The notes beneath the pieces are model-generated. The model did not search any database, was not told the DNA's origin, and saw only the letters and a program-made list of their open reading frames with translations. The position numbers and the translations under genes are program-made. From Streptococcus sp. A12 (GTDB lineage Bacteria; Bacillota; Bacilli; Lactobacillales; Streptococcaceae), in assembly GCF_905372335.1 (NCBI RefSeq), contig NZ_CAJPOU010000067.1, positions 1 to 6,272 on the forward strand: DNA of 6,272 bases. Reading direction: 5' to 3'. Positions 6,026 through 6,272 of the stretch are shown piece by piece (the stretch's first letter is position 1; every line of letters begins with the position of its first letter).

Positions 6026-6118
6026 TAAGAAACAAACATTTTGTCCAATTTTTCTATATTAACCACTTATTTTGTTGATCATTTTTGTAGATAAATTAAA
6101 CTTTTTGTTCATGTTTTT
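6013..6118. repeat. Cluster of related operator-like repeats upstream of lacR
   Basis: TGATCATTTT occurs at 6013-6022 and again at 6076-6085, 63 bases apart. Between them ACAAACATTTTGT (6032-6044) is an inverted repeat with 5-base arms. TTTTGTTGATCATTTTTGT (6070-6088) and TTTTTGTTCATGTTTTT (6102-6118) resemble the T-rich tract upstream of the gatA promoter. The cluster is a candidate for LacR binding and autoregulation. The region is AT-rich, so some of the similarity could be chance. Confidence 0.45.
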
Positions 6119-6148
6119 AAAAAAAGTAAATTTTTTTTAGCAAATCTG

Positions 6149-6177
6149 TTGACAGGGCTCATAAAAAGTTGTATTCT
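6149..6177 (+). promoter_or_regulatory. Outward-facing promoter for a gene beyond the right edge
   Basis: A perfect -35 TTGACA (6149-6154) and -10 TATTCT (6172-6177) are spaced by 17 bases on the plus strand. A- and T-tracts immediately upstream (about 6115-6138) resemble an UP element. Transcription should start near 6184, and no ribosome binding site with a clear start codon is seen before 6272, so the leader is at least about 88 bases long. The product is not visible. Confidence 0.75.
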
Positions 6178-6194
6178 TAATATGTTAACAGAAT

Positions 6195-6208
6195 TGGTAA
6201 CGCTACCA
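6195..6208. promoter_or_regulatory. LacI-family-type palindromic operator downstream of the plus-strand promoter
   Basis: TGGTAACGCTACCA has perfect 5-base arms (TGGTA/TACCA) around a central CG pair, the architecture of LacI/GalR-family operators. It starts about 11 bases after the predicted transcription start, so a bound repressor would obstruct the outward transcript. The identity of the regulator is not known. It differs from the T-rich motifs linked here to LacR. Confidence 0.55.
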
Positions 6209-6217
6209 CAGAGTGAT

Positions 6218-6231
6218 AGCAAACGTTTTGT
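6218..6231. promoter_or_regulatory. Possible cre or MalR-like site in the outward transcript leader
   Basis: AGCAAACGTTTTGT, with the perfect core AAACGTTT, resembles cre sites (about two mismatches to TGWAARCGYTWNCW-type consensus). It also resembles the GCAAACGTTTGC operators I associate with streptococcal MalR. It lies about 23 bases centre to centre from the palindrome at 6195-6208. In this downstream position CcpA would act as a roadblock. The site is less well conserved than the cre at 5072-5086. Confidence 0.45.
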
Positions 6232-6272
6232 TTACGAATTTCGGTCTCCTTATAAATATACAAGGGTAAACA

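Larger units (their letters stand above)
5968..6272. other. Divergent intergenic region upstream of lacR
   Basis: No convincing gene lies in these 305 bases. On the left, the minus-strand lacR promoter is followed upstream by several T-rich or TGATCA-containing repeats (6013-6118). The centre (about 6115-6140) is almost pure A and T tracts, as in UP elements or curved DNA. On the right is a strong plus-strand promoter with two LacI/CcpA-type inverted repeats downstream of it, serving an unseen gene past 6272. The two transcription units are therefore divergent, and their control sites are interleaved within 200 bases. Confidence 0.75.

Noticed and set aside
6182..6272. A plus-strand frame beginning at ATG 6182 stays open for 30 codons to the right edge.
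   Set aside because: The ATG falls almost on the predicted transcription start, has no ribosome binding site, and the frame crosses both operator-like repeats. A 30-codon open frame is easily due to chance. Sequence past 6272 would settle it.
1..6272. CRISPR arrays, insertion sequences, tRNA or rRNA genes, phage or defence genes.
   Set aside because: No regularly spaced repeats, transposase motifs, terminal inverted repeats or RNA gene signatures were seen. The window is almost completely explained by one catabolic operon and its regulator.

Overview
The window looks like chromosomal DNA of a low-GC Firmicute, most probably an oral or upper-airway Streptococcus (mitis/sanguinis-like). This is inferred from the AT-rich spacers, strong purine-rich Shine-Dalgarno sites, canonical sigma-A promoters, and the near-textbook LacA and LacB proteins of the streptococcal tagatose-6-phosphate pathway. 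The species cannot be fixed from sequence reading alone.

All seven complete genes and one partial gene lie on the minus strand, so the locus reads from right to left. From the right edge the layout is: an intergenic region (5968-6272) with the lacR promoter on the minus strand and a separate, outward-facing promoter on the plus strand for a gene beyond the window; lacR (DeoR-family repressor, 5221-5967) closed by a strong intrinsic terminator (5165-5200); a regulatory gap (5015-5164) with a consensus promoter overlapped by a CcpA (cre) site and flanked by a T-rich candidate LacR operator; then a polycistronic operon gatA (EIIA), gatB (EIIB), gatC (EIIC), lacX (aldose 1-epimerase family), lacA, lacB and lacC. 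lacC is cut off by the left edge of the window.

The genes form one route. A galactitol-type PTS (EIIA, EIIB, EIIC) imports and phosphorylates a sugar. Because the next enzymes are the LacAB galactose-6-phosphate isomerase and the LacC tagatose-6-phosphate kinase, and no polyol dehydrogenase is present, the best inferred substrate is galactose, entering as galactose 6-phosphate. The mutarotase-like LacX would interconvert anomers of the sugar or its phosphate. The aldolase lacD, and possibly a lactose PTS and phospho-beta-galactosidase, are expected beyond the left edge but are not visible. LacR is expected to be relieved by tagatose 6-phosphate, with glucose repression through the cre site.

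This is a well-known type of catabolic locus, and I see no sign of an undescribed system. The points that merit a second look are regulatory: T-rich motifs shared by the lacR and operon promoters, a terminator-like hairpin inside the operon between gatC and lacX, and a LacI-type operator next to the outward promoter at the right edge.
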